From assembly GCA_003132205.1 (NCBI GenBank), contig PKWY01000048.1, positions 74,605-138,604 on the forward strand: DNA of 64,000 bases, in the 5' to 3' direction. Below are positions 34,966 through 44,524 of this stretch, piece by piece. The first letter of the stretch is position 1, and each line of letters begins with the position of its first letter. This DNA is from Acidimicrobiaceae bacterium. GTDB lineage: Bacteria > Actinomycetota > Acidimicrobiia > Acidimicrobiales > RAAP-2. Both the position numbers and the translations under genes were made by a program. The notes below the pieces were generated by a model that did no database searches, was not told the origin of the DNA, and was given only the letters and a program-made list of their open reading frames with translations.

Positions 34966-36119
34966 CCGGCCAGCCGTTCGATCGATCCATTGGCCGCGAT
35001 GATCGCTGCGTCGGCACCGAAATCCTCCTTCGACAACTGGTTCACGAAAACTGCGGAGGCGTCGGTCGGATCAACGAAGGGCTGACCGCCGAAGGTGAGG
35101 CGCACCGATGTGAAACGCCCCGAGACGAATGTCCCGGTCGAGCTCATCGTCACGTGCAGGATCGCCGAGAGATCCAGGTCGCCGGCCGCCGAGAAATTCT
35201 CGAAGTTGACGAAGTCGCCCAGGCTGTAGGCAATGAGACGCCCTCGGTACCACTCCATGCCGCGAAGCACGTGAGGGCCGCTGGCGATCACGAGGTCGGC
35301 GCCGTCATTGATGGCGGCGTGGGCGAACGCGTACGGATTGCCCCGGTCTTCTCCCACGTAGGTCTCGGTCTGGCGCGTCACGTGATCCGCCTGCTCGCCT
35401 TCGGCGCCGGCGTGCATGTACACGACCACCACGTTCGCCAATTGCTTGGCCTTCGCGATCAACTGGGCCGCCGCGGGGAAGTTGAGCAGATCGTTGGTAT
35501 TGGTATAAGGCGCAAAGCCCACGAACGCCACCTTCACGGCACCGTCGCTCACGACACCGATCTGACCGGGAAGACCGGCCTGGGCGATGCCCGCCGCGCT
35601 CAGGGCCTCGGAGGTATCTATCGCGCCCTCTCCGCCAAAGTCGTGGGAGTGGTTGTTCGCGCTGTTGAGGACGGTGAAGCCCGCCGCGCGATACACCGAG
35701 GCGAACGTCGTGGGTACTCGAAACGCGTAACACTCGGACGAGGTCGTCGCGCACTTCGAGGTGGTCGCGTTGGTGAGCGTGCCCTCAAGGTTCCCGAAGA
35801 CGATCGGGGCCGCCAACGCGGCCCTGATCGGCTGAAGGTACTGGCGGGGATTCGAAGGAATGCCAGGAGTGTTCCCGAGTTCGGTGTCTCCCACGGCCGA
35901 GAGGGTGACCGTGGGCGGAACTGTCGTGGTGGTGGTGGCGGGCGTCCAGGACGTGGTTGTCCTCGACGGAGCCGGCGCCGACGATGAATGAACGGAAATG
36001 GCGATGCCCGCGCCGACGAACGCCGCCACGATCAGCGTCGGCGCGAGCCAAAGGGCCAACCGGCGTCGCGACGGGGCGCCGCCACGCGCCTGGCCGTTGT
36101 CGCTGCGCGTGTCTACCAC
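34962..36119 (-). CDS. CapA-family (poly-gamma-glutamate capsule-type) metallophosphatase-like protein
   Basis: GTG at 36119 is chosen: GGGGAGG lies 8 nt upstream and the codon overlaps the stop region of the upstream gene; the track start at 36272 lies inside that gene. The 385-residue protein has a basic N-terminus, one membrane helix (LWLAPTLIVAAFVGAGIAI), a Thr-rich linker, and a CapA domain with SAVGDTELG, FGNLEGTLTN, NSANNHSHDFG, VVYMHAGAEGE, GADLVIASGPHVLRG and AYSLGDFVNF. CapA proteins act outside the membrane in surface polymer metabolism; several are hydrolase-like. It forms a two-gene operon with a phosphodiester glycosidase-like gene. Confidence 0.88.
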   Translation of the reverse strand: MVDTRSDNGQARGGAPSRRRLALWLAPTLIVAAFVGAGIAISVHSSSAPAPSRTTTSWTPATTTTTVPPTVTLSAVGDTELGNTPGIPSNPRQYLQPIRAALAAPIVFGNLEGTLTNATTSKCATTSSECYAFRVPTTFASVYRAAGFTVLNSANNHSHDFGGEGAIDTSEALSAAGIAQAGLPGQIGVVSDGAVKVAFVGFAPYTNTNDLLNFPAAAQLIAKAKQLANVVVVYMHAGAEGEQADHVTRQTETYVGEDRGNPYAFAHAAINDGADLVIASGPHVLRGMEWYRGRLIAYSLGDFVNFENFSAAGDLDLSAILHVTMSSTGTFVSGRFTSVRLTFGGQPFVDPTDASAVFVNQLSKEDFGADAAIIAANGSIERLAG

Positions 36120-37120
36120 GGCTGGGCCTCCCCGGGCCGCTCGGTTTCGAAGACCGCGAAGAAGTCCTTGGTGCTCGGATAGAGGAATCTGCGCGAGATC
36201 TGATTCGGATTGGGAACGTCGAGGGAGGGGTCCTTGGCGCCCGCGCCCGCGTACGTGACAAAGATCGGCCATTCGGGGTTGATGTCGAGTTGCATCGCCC
36301 GCACCACGTGAAGGTCGACCAGTATCGCGGCCAACGATTGGGCCGTGACGTCGGAGGCCGCGACGTAGATCAGATTGCCGTTCGCGTCAACGCCGAGCGC
36401 CGTGCGCCATACGGCGGGAAGTCCGTGCAACGTGACTCCCCAAAGCGCGTTGTCCGATGCCGTAGGGGCCGCGACCGAGTCGTTTACCAAGAGCGCCAGG
36501 TTCTGGCGAGCCATGACGAGCGTCGGTCCCGGACGGGGTCCCCCGGTCCAAGCCAGGACGTCGACGGTGCCATTGGTGTAGCGAACGACCGTCGCCTCGC
36601 CCCTCACCATCGGAAAGTACAGGGTTTGATTGGCGTAGAAGCCGGCCGACCCATCCTTCTCGTAGAAACCCGAGTTGAAGGTGGCGAGCAGTCGCGGGTA
36701 GGCCGACGGCGGCACCATCTCGGGGCCCCGCGCAAGCGCACTCGGACCGGGCCCTTCGTAACCGGGATAGAGGGCCAGGTCGGTTGACGAGGTTCGTATC
36801 CAAGCGGCGTAGGCGGTGATCGCCGGTTGGGTCGGAATCGGGTCGAATGATGCCGTGTAGATCGAGGGCAACGCCCCCGACCACGTGTCCTGCGCCTTCC
36901 AGGGCACGCAGTCGCTCTTGAGGGTTGAGGTCGTGCTGGAAGAACCCGTGTCTCCAGCGCTTGCGCAGGAGTTCGGAGGGGCCGCGATCGTGGTGGTCGT
37001 TGTGGTCGCGATCGCCGCGGACGTCGTCGTCGTCGAACGGGTTACGGCCGATTGGCGGTAAAGCCACAACGCCCCTCCGACGAGCATCACCGCGGCGACA
37101 AGAATCGCGACCTTACGCAT
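36113..37120 (-). CDS. Exported phosphodiester glycosidase (NAGPA)-like protein
   Basis: 335 residues with an N-terminal membrane anchor (AILVAAVMLVGGALWLY), a Thr-rich linker, a short two-Cys region, then a domain with LLATFNSGFYEKDGSAGFYA, GTVDVLAWTGGPRPGPTL and VVRAMQLDINPEW. That order resembles NAGPA/phosphodiester glycosidase domains, where the last segment usually reads LDGGGS; here it is QLDINPE, so activity is uncertain. ATG at 37120. Its TAG overlaps the CapA-like start, so both are probably co-translated and act on the same surface polymer. Confidence 0.75.
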   Translation of the reverse strand: MRKVAILVAAVMLVGGALWLYRQSAVTRSTTTTSAAIATTTTTTIAAPPNSCASAGDTGSSSTTSTLKSDCVPWKAQDTWSGALPSIYTASFDPIPTQPAITAYAAWIRTSSTDLALYPGYEGPGPSALARGPEMVPPSAYPRLLATFNSGFYEKDGSAGFYANQTLYFPMVRGEATVVRYTNGTVDVLAWTGGPRPGPTLVMARQNLALLVNDSVAAPTASDNALWGVTLHGLPAVWRTALGVDANGNLIYVAASDVTAQSLAAILVDLHVVRAMQLDINPEWPIFVTYAGAGAKDPSLDVPNPNQISRRFLYPSTKDFFAVFETERPGEAQPW

Positions 37121-37222
37121 AACCCTCTCTCGCGCAGTTTCCCACTCATCATACGGAGCAGGGGGACTTCACTCTCCTGCAGGCGGAGGGCACCTTCCAA
37201 GGCGTGATGGGGGTTCGCCCCG

Positions 37223-38242
37223 CTAGGAAAGCGTGTTCCATTCGTCGTCGGTCAACCTGCCCAGTCGCTCCATTGAGCTCGGGGCCACGTCCAGAGCGAT
37301 TCGCACTGAGTCGATGTACGAGACGTGGTCCAGTCCCAAACGACGCCAAGGCTGAAAGAGCACCCTCGATGGCGTCTGGTTCGAGTAGATGCCCTGGACC
37401 AGGACTCCCTCGTTGGATGCGCCCACGACCACCGCGGGGCGGGCCTTGGACTTCTGTTCGGGCTGATCCGGATCGACTGCGTCGAAGGGAACCTCGACGA
37501 GGGCGACCGAGCCGACGACGGGGTGATCGGGGCTGAAGACGGCCAGTTCGCCCGGCGTGAGAGCGACCCGGCGGCGAGTGACCTGGACTACCGGGATCTC
37601 ACCAACTGGTGGACTCATCACGCGCGCGGGCTTGGGCTTCTCAACCCGCTTGGCCTTCACCGGGCGGGCGGGACGAGTTGACGTCACACTCTGCTTCTTC
37701 CTCTTCTCCTCCTCACGGCGCGCGCGGCGCTGCTCGCGAACCTCGGCATCGACTTCCTTGGGAACGAGGAGCGATGCAGGAGCTGCGACCTCGGGCAGGG
37801 GCGGCAGCTGGAGCTCGGTACGTTCCTCGAGCAGGCGGCGGCAGTGCGCCGCCGCCGGGAATTCCTCGCCAATGGCGAAGGTGAGCAGAGCGACGATGTC
37901 GTCGTTCGTCGCACCGTTAGCGAGCATCTGGTCGACCGCGGCGCTCAATTGATCGTACGAAGGGGAATCAGCGTGGTCGCCGAGCGCCTCGACCACCTGC
38001 TCAAGAGGCGCCAGAGCGAGCAGTTCCAGTATCCCCTTCACCGCCGCGATGGGGGCGCTCGATGCGAAGGTCGTGACGTCGCGCCGCTGCTGAAGGGTAC
38101 GAAGTGGCATTCCCACCACCGCCTGGATCTTGTTGTTTCCCTTCAGATTGAGCGAGTCAACCGTGGCGAGAACGGTGGCGTCGTCGATCTTCAAGAGGCC
38201 GCGACGAATCATCTCGGTCGTGCTGCTGGTACTGGTGGACAT
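37223..38242 (-). CDS. Unknown N-terminal domain fused to a MazF/PemK-like domain
   Basis: 339 residues. The N-terminal half (to about 145) is helical with KGNNKIQAVVGMPLRTLQQR and a later GATNDDIVALLTFAIGEEFP; I do not recognise it. A basic linker (REQRRARREEEKRKKQ) follows. The C-terminal ~110 residues look like the PemK/MazF barrel: GSVALVEVPFDAV, KSKARPAVVVGASNEGVL, and a closing pattern with HVSYIDSVRIAL and MERLGRLTDDEWNTL. MazF-type toxins cut RNA, but no antitoxin gene is adjacent. It is 6 nt downstream of an acyl-CoA dehydrogenase gene. Fold call is moderate. Confidence 0.7.
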   Translation of the reverse strand: MSTSTSSTTEMIRRGLLKIDDATVLATVDSLNLKGNNKIQAVVGMPLRTLQQRRDVTTFASSAPIAAVKGILELLALAPLEQVVEALGDHADSPSYDQLSAAVDQMLANGATNDDIVALLTFAIGEEFPAAAHCRRLLEERTELQLPPLPEVAAPASLLVPKEVDAEVREQRRARREEEKRKKQSVTSTRPARPVKAKRVEKPKPARVMSPPVGEIPVVQVTRRRVALTPGELAVFSPDHPVVGSVALVEVPFDAVDPDQPEQKSKARPAVVVGASNEGVLVQGIYSNQTPSRVLFQPWRRLGLDHVSYIDSVRIALDVAPSSMERLGRLTDDEWNTLS

Positions 38243-38248
38243 TGGTTC

Positions 38249-39391
38249 CTACTTCAAGAGGTACTTGGAAATGACTACCCGCTGCACCTGGTTGGTTCCC
38301 TCATAGATCTGCGTAATCTTCGCGTCGCGCATGTAGCGCTCGACCGGGAACTCCTTGGTGAAGCCGTAGCCACCCAGTAACTGTACGGCATCGGTCGCCA
38401 CGCTCATCGCGGTGTCGGACGCGAACGACTTGGCCGCCGCTCCCAGGTACGTCAACTGATTGTCGGGGTCACCAGTGTCGATCGCCGCGCACGCCCGGTA
38501 CACCAACGCGCGCGCCGCCTCGGTGCGAATCGCCATGTCGGCCAGCATGAATCGCAGGCCCTGCAGCTCGGAAATCGGTGCGCCGAAGGCCTTGCGGCCC
38601 TTCATGTAATTGCCCGCGTAGTCGATCGAGGCCTGGGCGATCCCCACCGCCTGGGCGCCGATGGTCGGGCGCGACCGGTCGAGCGTGTGCATCGCGATCT
38701 TGAAGCCTTCACCCTCGGCGCCGATGCGGTGCGAAGCAGGCACGCGCACGTCGTTGAAGACCACCTCACCCGTGGGCGAAGCTCGAAGACCCATCTTGTC
38801 CTCGTGCCCGGGGAACTCCACTCCCCAACCCTTCTCAACCAGGAAGCACGTGATGCCGTGGCTGCGCGCTTCGGGATTCGTGGTCGCGAAGACTGTGTAG
38901 GTATCCGAGACGCCGGAGTTCGTGATCCAGTGCTTGGAGCCGTTCAAGATGTAGTCGTCACCGTCTCTCACGGCGCTGCAGCGCATTGACGCTACGTCCG
39001 ATCCGGCGTCGGCCTCTGAGAGGCAGTAACTCGACTGGATCTCACCGGCGGCGACCCTGGGCAGGTACTCGCGCTTGATCTCCTCGCTGGCGAAGTTCAT
39101 GACCGGCAGCATGCCGAGCTTTGAGATCAGCACCGTGACCGAAGTCGACGCGCACCCGCGCGCAAGCTCCTCGGCCATGATCGCCTGGGTCACCATGTCG
39201 GCGCCCGCGCCGCCGTAGGCCTCGGGAATGCCCAGCGACGGAAGCTCCATCTCGACGCACGCGTCGAAACTCTCCTGAGGGAATGTCTGCTCGCGGTCGT
39301 GGTGAGCAGCGTGCGGGGCGATGCGCTCGTCGACGAAACTGCGCATCACGTTTCGAAAAGCGCGCTGTTCGCTGTTCAGGTCAAAACTCAT
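38249..39391 (-). CDS. Acyl-CoA dehydrogenase, short-chain type
   Basis: A canonical 380-residue enzyme: SSYCLSEADAGSDVASM (flavin and substrate loop), NGSKHWITNSG, GEGFKIAMHTLDRSRPTIGA, and the C-terminal IYEGTNQVQRVVISKYLL. The Glu of YEGTNQ is the catalytic base of butyryl/short-chain acyl-CoA dehydrogenases. The GGYGFTKEFPVER segment is also typical. ATG start at 39391. The gene lies between a conserved hypothetical and the MazF/PemK-like fusion on the same strand. No electron-transfer flavoprotein genes are present in the window. Confidence 0.94.
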   Translation of the reverse strand: MSFDLNSEQRAFRNVMRSFVDERIAPHAAHHDREQTFPQESFDACVEMELPSLGIPEAYGGAGADMVTQAIMAEELARGCASTSVTVLISKLGMLPVMNFASEEIKREYLPRVAAGEIQSSYCLSEADAGSDVASMRCSAVRDGDDYILNGSKHWITNSGVSDTYTVFATTNPEARSHGITCFLVEKGWGVEFPGHEDKMGLRASPTGEVVFNDVRVPASHRIGAEGEGFKIAMHTLDRSRPTIGAQAVGIAQASIDYAGNYMKGRKAFGAPISELQGLRFMLADMAIRTEAARALVYRACAAIDTGDPDNQLTYLGAAAKSFASDTAMSVATDAVQLLGGYGFTKEFPVERYMRDAKITQIYEGTNQVQRVVISKYLLK

Positions 39392-39414
39392 ATTGATTCC
39401 TTCGATAGTGGGGG

Positions 39415-39828
39415 CTATAGAGAAGAGTTCGTCGGCAGCAGGATCTGCTCATCGCTCACGGCGTCGACGAAGCGGCGTTGCGCAACGTAACTGTGGGCCA
39501 GTCCGGCGAAGGGGACACAACGTTGATGGCTGACAACGTCGGCTTCACGGAGTCTGAAGATGTCCAAGGTGATCAGCACGTCACCAAGAATCGGGCCCCG
39601 GCCCGCGAGGCTGGCCCGCTTGGCGGCTACGAGTGCGATACCGGTTTCAACATCATGACGGTCGTGCTCGTGGGCGAACTTCAACTTGGCGACCTCACGC
39701 TGAGCAATGGTGAGCGCAAACCCCTCCCCTGGCGCAGGTGTTCCGTGGCCAGCGCCACCCGATCGGGTGGGCGAACGTTGGAGCCCGGGCTTTGGGATCC
39801 TGGCGAGTTCTGGAGTGGCGGTCGTCAT
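39415..39828 (-). CDS. Conserved hypothetical protein
   Basis: 137 residues from ATG 39828; the track start GTG 39882 would add 18. The first ~40 residues are Pro/Gly-rich and probably disordered. The conserved part includes LTIAQREVAKLKFAHEHDRH, VAAKRASLAGRGPILGDV and FAGLAHSYVAQRRFVDAV, mostly helical, with several His residues that might bind metal. I believe similar proteins occur in other Acidimicrobiia but no function is known to me. It is downstream of ilvE on the same strand by 80 bp. Confidence 0.65.
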   Translation of the reverse strand: MTTATPELARIPKPGLQRSPTRSGGAGHGTPAPGEGFALTIAQREVAKLKFAHEHDRHDVETGIALVAAKRASLAGRGPILGDVLITLDIFRLREADVVSHQRCVPFAGLAHSYVAQRRFVDAVSDEQILLPTNSSL

Positions 39829-39908
39829 GGTGCGGCGAACCTCGCCCGCTGCAGGGACTGGGGAAAACGTCGGTTGGGTCACGCTTCGAGACTATCTCTC
39901 GCAGTCAC

Positions 39909-40835
39909 CTACACCCTCGCCAGCCAACTCTCGTACTCGGGAATTCCGCCGCGCACCGCCCTGTGGTACGTCGTCTGGATCGCCTTCGTGATGGGGCCCG
40001 GCCTTCCGTCGCCCACGAGACGGTCGTCCACCGATCCGATCGGAACAACTTCCGCCGCGGTTCCGGTGAGGAAGGCCTCGTCGGCGAGGTATAGGTCGTC
40101 ACGGCGCATCGCCTCGAAGCTCACCTCGTAGCCGAGGTCATTCGCAATCTTCACGATGCTCGCCTGGGTGATGCCCCTCAACGCACCCGCTTCGGATGGA
40201 GGAGGACTGATCAGCAGGCCGTCACGCACGATGAAAAGGTTCTCGCCGGTGCACTCGGAGATTCGCGCATCGGGTCCGAGCATGATCGCCTCGTCGTAGC
40301 CGGCCTTCAAGGCCTCCACCTTCGCGAGGCTCGAGTTCACGTAGCCGCCCACCGTCTTCGAGGCCGTTGGCATGGCGTTTGGAGCGTGACGTGTCCACGA
40401 GGAGATCTTCATCCTCACCCCGTTCTCTGCGCCCTCGTCACCCAGGTACGCCCCCCACGGCCATGCGGCAATCGCCACGTTCACCGGACACGGCAGCGGG
40501 TTGATGCCCATTTCGCCGTAGCCCAAGTAGACCAGCGGGCGCAGGTAGCAGCCGTCTTGGAGATCGTTCTCGCGCACGACGTCCTTGGTCGCCTCGATGA
40601 GCTCCTCGAGGCTGAAAGGGACGTCGATCATCAAGATTTTGCAGCTGTTCAGAAGTCGCTGGATGTGCTCACGGAGGCGAAACACCGCGACGCCGTTGGG
40701 GGTCTTGTACGCGCGGATGCCTTCAAACGCTCCGGTGCCGTAGTGCAACGTGTGGCTGAGCACGTGCACGTTGGCCTGCTCCCAGTCAACGAGGACTCCG
40801 TCCATCCAGATCTTCTTCGTGGGCGTTATAGGCAT
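39909..40835 (-). CDS. ilvE: Branched-chain amino acid aminotransferase
   Basis: A PLP fold-type IV transaminase of 308 residues that catalyses the last step of leucine, isoleucine and valine synthesis. Motifs: HTLHYGTGAFEGIRAY, YLRPLVYLGYGEMG, the PLP-lysine region ASKTVGGYVNSSLAK, and FLTGTAAEVVPIGSVD. The ATG immediately follows the leuB stop (TAAATG), so leuB-ilvE is a coupled operon. This identification is firm. Confidence 0.96.
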   Translation of the reverse strand: MPITPTKKIWMDGVLVDWEQANVHVLSHTLHYGTGAFEGIRAYKTPNGVAVFRLREHIQRLLNSCKILMIDVPFSLEELIEATKDVVRENDLQDGCYLRPLVYLGYGEMGINPLPCPVNVAIAAWPWGAYLGDEGAENGVRMKISSWTRHAPNAMPTASKTVGGYVNSSLAKVEALKAGYDEAIMLGPDARISECTGENLFIVRDGLLISPPPSEAGALRGITQASIVKIANDLGYEVSFEAMRRDDLYLADEAFLTGTAAEVVPIGSVDDRLVGDGRPGPITKAIQTTYHRAVRGGIPEYESWLARV

Positions 40836-41855
40836 TTACAACCTCTCAATTAGTTGATTCGTGACTCCGACAGTGCCGAGGGCGGCAACGTCACCATGGA
40901 ATTCTCGCACCGCGCGCGCTATGGCGGACGCCGCCTCTGCTTCGCCCAGATGTTCAAGCATCAGAACCGCTGATGAGACAGCCGCCAGCGGATTGGCCTT
41001 GCCGGTCCCGGCGATGTCGTGGGCGGCGCCGTGCACCGGCTCGAAGATCGAGGCGCTCGCGCGCTCGGGGTTCAGGTTGGCGCTCGCGGCGTAGCCGATC
41101 CCGCCCGTGACCGCTCCCGCCAAGTCCGAAAGGATGTCACCGAAGAGATTGTCGGTGACGATGATGCCGTAACGCTCGGGGCTCTCGACAAGGTAGATGC
41201 AGGCGGCATCGACGTGGTTGTAGTCGACGACGACGTTGGGATACTCGGCGCCGACCTCCTTCACGACGCGGGCCCACAGTTCACCTGAGAACGTCAGCAC
41301 GTTGGTCTTGTGCACGAGGGTCAGTTTCGGTCGGGCCAGTTTCGCCGCGCGCTCGAAGGCGTATCGCACGCAGCGCTCGACGCCGAAGCGGGTGTTCACC
41401 GAACCCTGGGTCGCGACCTCGTGGGGGGTGCCGTGGCGAAGGACTCCGCCCTCCCCGGCGTAGGGTCCCTCGGTGTTCTCACGCACGATGGCGAATTCGC
41501 AGCCTTCCGCGAGCGAACCAGCCACCCCGCGAAACGGGCGGTAGTTGATGTAGAGATCAAGCCCGAAACGCATGCGCAGCAAGAGTCCGCGCTCCAAGAC
41601 GCCCCCGGGTATCCGGGTGTCCCCGATCGCGGGGCCGATTGCTCCCAACAAGATGGCGTCGTAACCACGGAGTTCCTCCAGGGTGGGGTCATCGAGCACG
41701 AAGCCGTCAGCGAGGTAGCGGGCCGCCCCCAACACGTAGAGCGTGGTCTGGATCGCGACGCCGGCGGCACGGACGACCTCGAGTGCGGCGGCGGTGACCT
41801 CCGGGCCAATGCCATCGCCCCCGAGCACGGCCACGCGGTACGTGCGTTGGTTCAT
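40836..41855 (-). CDS. leuB: 3-isopropylmalate dehydrogenase
   Basis: Oxidative decarboxylation of 3-isopropylmalate in leucine synthesis. It begins [19 protein letters not shown], has the substrate-binding [13 protein letters not shown], the Lys/Asp catalytic region LVHKTNVL and DACIYL, and the signature [22 protein letters not shown] at 41855 (339 residues) has GAGGAGA about 10 nt upstream; the track start 41978 reads through the divergent promoter. The active-site residues distinguish it from isocitrate dehydrogenase and it sits next to ilvE. Transcribed divergently from greA-leuCD. Confidence 0.95.
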   Translation of the reverse strand: MNQRTYRVAVLGGDGIGPEVTAAALEVVRAAGVAIQTTLYVLGAARYLADGFVLDDPTLEELRGYDAILLGAIGPAIGDTRIPGGVLERGLLLRMRFGLDLYINYRPFRGVAGSLAEGCEFAIVRENTEGPYAGEGGVLRHGTPHEVATQGSVNTRFGVERCVRYAFERAAKLARPKLTLVHKTNVLTFSGELWARVVKEVGAEYPNVVVDYNHVDAACIYLVESPERYGIIVTDNLFGDILSDLAGAVTGGIGYAASANLNPERASASIFEPVHGAAHDIAGTGKANPLAAVSSAVLMLEHLGEAEAASAIARAVREFHGDVAALGTVGVTNQLIERL

Positions 41856-41907
41856 TGGTCTTCGTCTCCTCGTTTCTTCTATTTTGGTCCGCCGCATCGG
41901 TGAATGG

Positions 41908-41924
41908 CAAACCCGCCGGGTTTG
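41908..41924. promoter_or_regulatory. Perfect inverted repeat in the leuB / greA divergent promoter region
   Basis: CAAACCC-GCC-GGGTTTG lies between the two divergent starts. A TAGAAT sequence at 41942-41947 could be the -10 of greA. The repeat might be an operator shared by leuB-ilvE and greA-leuC-leuD; no binding protein is known. Confidence 0.4.
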
Positions 41925-41977
41925 AGCGGGCGGGGCGGCAGTAGAATTGGAACTTCTCCAATAGTTGAGGTTGCGCA

Positions 41978-42454
41978 ATGGCGGGCGAAATTCATCGCAT
42001 CACCCAAGAGACCCTGGACAAGCTTCAAGCCGAGTACCACCACCTGACCACGGTCGGGCGCACCGACATCGCCCGGGTCATCGAAGCGGCCCGTCTCCTC
42101 GGCGACCTCAGCGAGAACGGCGACTACCACGCCGCGAAGGACCACCAGGGCAAGATGGAGTCTCGGATCCGCCAGATCGACAACGTGATCAGGAACCACG
42201 AGATAGTGGCGCGCGACGAAAACGCCCAGACCGTCCAGCACGCGTCGATCGTCCAGGTCGTTTATGAGGGCGACCCCGACGACGACTTCCAGGAGTTCTT
42301 CATAGGTTCCATCGAGGAGAAGCCTGATAGCGTCCTCGTTGCGTCGCCCACGTCGCCCCTCGGCGCGGCCCTTCTCGGCAAGTCCATTGGCGAGGTCGTC
42401 AACTACGAGGCGCCCTCGGGGATGCTTCAGGTCAAGATCGTGGGACTTCGATAG
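41978..42454 (+). CDS. greA: Transcription elongation factor GreA
   Basis: GreA rescues backtracked RNA polymerase. The N-terminal coiled coil carries the catalytic tip [13 protein letters not shown] (usually SENAEY, so one conservative change) and the C-terminal FKBP-like domain ends in [21 protein letters not shown]. Length 158 is standard. It opens a plus-strand operon: leuC starts 3 nt after its stop and leuD overlaps leuC. Coupling an elongation factor to leucine genes is unusual and may tie both to nutrient status. Confidence 0.95.
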   Translation: MAGEIHRITQETLDKLQAEYHHLTTVGRTDIARVIEAARLLGDLSENGDYHAAKDHQGKMESRIRQIDNVIRNHEIVARDENAQTVQHASIVQVVYEGDPDDDFQEFFIGSIEEKPDSVLVASPTSPLGAALLGKSIGEVVNYEAPSGMLQVKIVGLR

Positions 42455-42456
42455 AC

Positions 42457-43860
42457 GTGGGCCGCACACTCTTCGAGAAGATCTGGGAAGAACACGTGGT
42501 TGCGTCGCCCGAAGGCGAACCAACGCTTATCTACATCGACCTGCACCTGGTCCACGAAGTCACGAGCCCCCAGGCCTTCGACGGCCTGCGTCTCAACGGA
42601 CGCACCGTGCGTCGTCCGGACCGCACACTCGCGACCGCCGACCACAACGTACCGACCGACCCGATCTCGACGCCGGTGAAGGATCCCGTCTCTCGTCGCC
42701 AACTGGAGGCGCTCGAAGAGAACTGCCACGAGTTCGGCATCACGGTGTTCCCCCGGGGCCACGAGAACCAGGGCATCGTCCACGTCATCGGACCCGAGCT
42801 CGGCGTCACCCAGCCCGGTATGACCATTGTCTGCGGCGACTCGCACACGTCAACCCATGGGGCATTCGGGTCGCTCGCCTTCGGAATCGGCACCAGCGAG
42901 GTTGAGCACGTGCTCGCCACGCAAACGCTTCCCCAGCAAAAGGCCAGGACCATGGCCGTCATCGTCAACGGCAAGGTTCCGGCTCGCGTGAGCGCGAAGG
43001 ACATCGTGCTTGCCATCGTCGCCAAACTCGGCACGGGCGGCGGGGCTGGATACGTGATCGAGTACCGCGGCGAGGCCATAACCGCCCTTTCGATGGAGGG
43101 TCGCATGACGATCTGCAACATGAGCATCGAAGCCGGGGCTCGCGCGGGGCTCGTCGCCGTGGACGAGACCACCATTGACTATTTGCGCGGCCGCCCGGGC
43201 GTGCCCGAGGGCGACGAGTTCGAGGCGTTGGCGAATCGCTGGCGCTCGTACGTGAGCGACGCCGATGCGGAGTTCGACGCCGAATTGACGATCGATGCCT
43301 CGCAACTCGTGCCGTTCATCACGTGGGGAACCAATCCGGCCCAGGTTGTGGCCCTGAGCGGCGCGGTCCCGTCACCTGACGAGTACGACGATCCGGATAA
43401 GAGGGACACCACCGAGCGGTCGCTCGCCTACATGGGCCTCGCGCCCGGCACGCTCGTTCGAGACATCCCGGTGGATGTTGTGTTCATCGGCTCGTGCACG
43501 AATTCACGGATCGAGGATCTTCGCGCCGCGGCCGCGGTCGCCAGCGGGAATCGCGTCGCCGAAGGCGTGCGTGCGCTCGTTGTCCCGGGTTCCCATCGGG
43601 TGAAGAAGCAGGCGGAAGAAGAGGGGCTCGACCAAATCTTCCTCGACGCCGGTTTCGAATGGCGTGAACCGGGCTGTTCGATGTGCCTCGGCATGAATCC
43701 CGATCAACTGAAGATGGGCCAGCGCAGTGCCTCCACGTCGAATCGAAACTTCGAGGGACGCCAAGGTCGAGGGGGTCGGACCCACCTCGTCTCGCCGGTC
43801 GTCGCCGCCGCGACCGCCATCAAGGGACGATTCGCGACGCCGGACGAGGTTGGATCGTGA
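42457..43860 (+). CDS. leuC: 3-isopropylmalate dehydratase large subunit
   Basis: An aconitase-family [4Fe-4S] enzyme subunit of 467 residues isomerising 2- to 3-isopropylmalate. The cluster cysteines are in [12 protein letters not shown] and [13 protein letters not shown]; substrate residues are in [12 protein letters not shown] and DHNVPTD. GTG start 2 nt after the greA stop. LeuC needs LeuD, which is encoded next with a GTGA overlap. As an Fe-S enzyme it depends on the SUF system elsewhere in the window. Confidence 0.97.
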   Translation: MGRTLFEKIWEEHVVASPEGEPTLIYIDLHLVHEVTSPQAFDGLRLNGRTVRRPDRTLATADHNVPTDPISTPVKDPVSRRQLEALEENCHEFGITVFPRGHENQGIVHVIGPELGVTQPGMTIVCGDSHTSTHGAFGSLAFGIGTSEVEHVLATQTLPQQKARTMAVIVNGKVPARVSAKDIVLAIVAKLGTGGGAGYVIEYRGEAITALSMEGRMTICNMSIEAGARAGLVAVDETTIDYLRGRPGVPEGDEFEALANRWRSYVSDADAEFDAELTIDASQLVPFITWGTNPAQVVALSGAVPSPDEYDDPDKRDTTERSLAYMGLAPGTLVRDIPVDVVFIGSCTNSRIEDLRAAAAVASGNRVAEGVRALVVPGSHRVKKQAEEEGLDQIFLDAGFEWREPGCSMCLGMNPDQLKMGQRSASTSNRNFEGRQGRGGRTHLVSPVVAAATAIKGRFATPDEVGS

Positions 43861-44474
43861 AGCCGGTTCGAATCTTCGAAGGTCACGCCGTTCCCCTCGA
43901 GCGCTCCGACGTCGACACTGACCAGATCATTCCATCTGACTGGTTGAAGCGCGTCGAGCGAACTGGATTCGGGCGAGGACTCTTCAGCGAGTGGCGCGAT
44001 GATCCCACCTTCGTACTGAACGACCAGAGTTACGTCGGCGCATCGATCCTGATCGCCGGCCCTCGCTTCGGAACCGGTTCATCGCGCGAACACGCCGTGT
44101 GGGCGTTGATGGACTACGGCTTCGTCGCGGTGATTGCCCCTTCGTTCGGCGACATCTTCCGAAATAACTCATCCAAACAAGGGCTGGTGATTGTCCAGCT
44201 GCCCCAAGAGGACGTCGACGAGCTCACCCAGCTCGTCAAGGACGAGCCGACGCGGCTCATCGTCGTTGACGTCGAACACTTGCGAGTGGAGGTCCCAGAG
44301 ACAGGTTGGCAGCGGTCGTTCGACCTCGACCCCATGACCCGCGAACGTTTGCTCAACGGCTGGGACGACATCGGACTCACCATGCGGCGAGAATCAGCGA
44401 TCACCAACTACGAGGCGACGAGCCACGCTCCGACATTGGCCGGTGTCTTCGATGAAAACGGGCACACCAGTTAG
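43857..44474 (+). CDS. leuD: 3-isopropylmalate dehydratase small subunit
   Basis: The swivel-domain subunit, 205 residues. It starts [20 protein letters not shown], where [13 protein letters not shown] is the family motif, and has [21 protein letters not shown], the substrate-recognition loop. I take GTG 43857, overlapping the leuC TGA, rather than the track start 43683, which lies inside leuC. It is the last gene of greA-leuC-leuD, followed by a convergent SDR gene. Confidence 0.95.
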   Translation: MKPVRIFEGHAVPLERSDVDTDQIIPSDWLKRVERTGFGRGLFSEWRDDPTFVLNDQSYVGASILIAGPRFGTGSSREHAVWALMDYGFVAVIAPSFGDIFRNNSSKQGLVIVQLPQEDVDELTQLVKDEPTRLIVVDVEHLRVEVPETGWQRSFDLDPMTRERLLNGWDDIGLTMRRESAITNYEATSHAPTLAGVFDENGHTS

Positions 44475-44524
44475 ATCGATCAGTCTCCGCCAAGCGCCCG
44501 GCCACGTCGGCGTTGCACAGGGAT

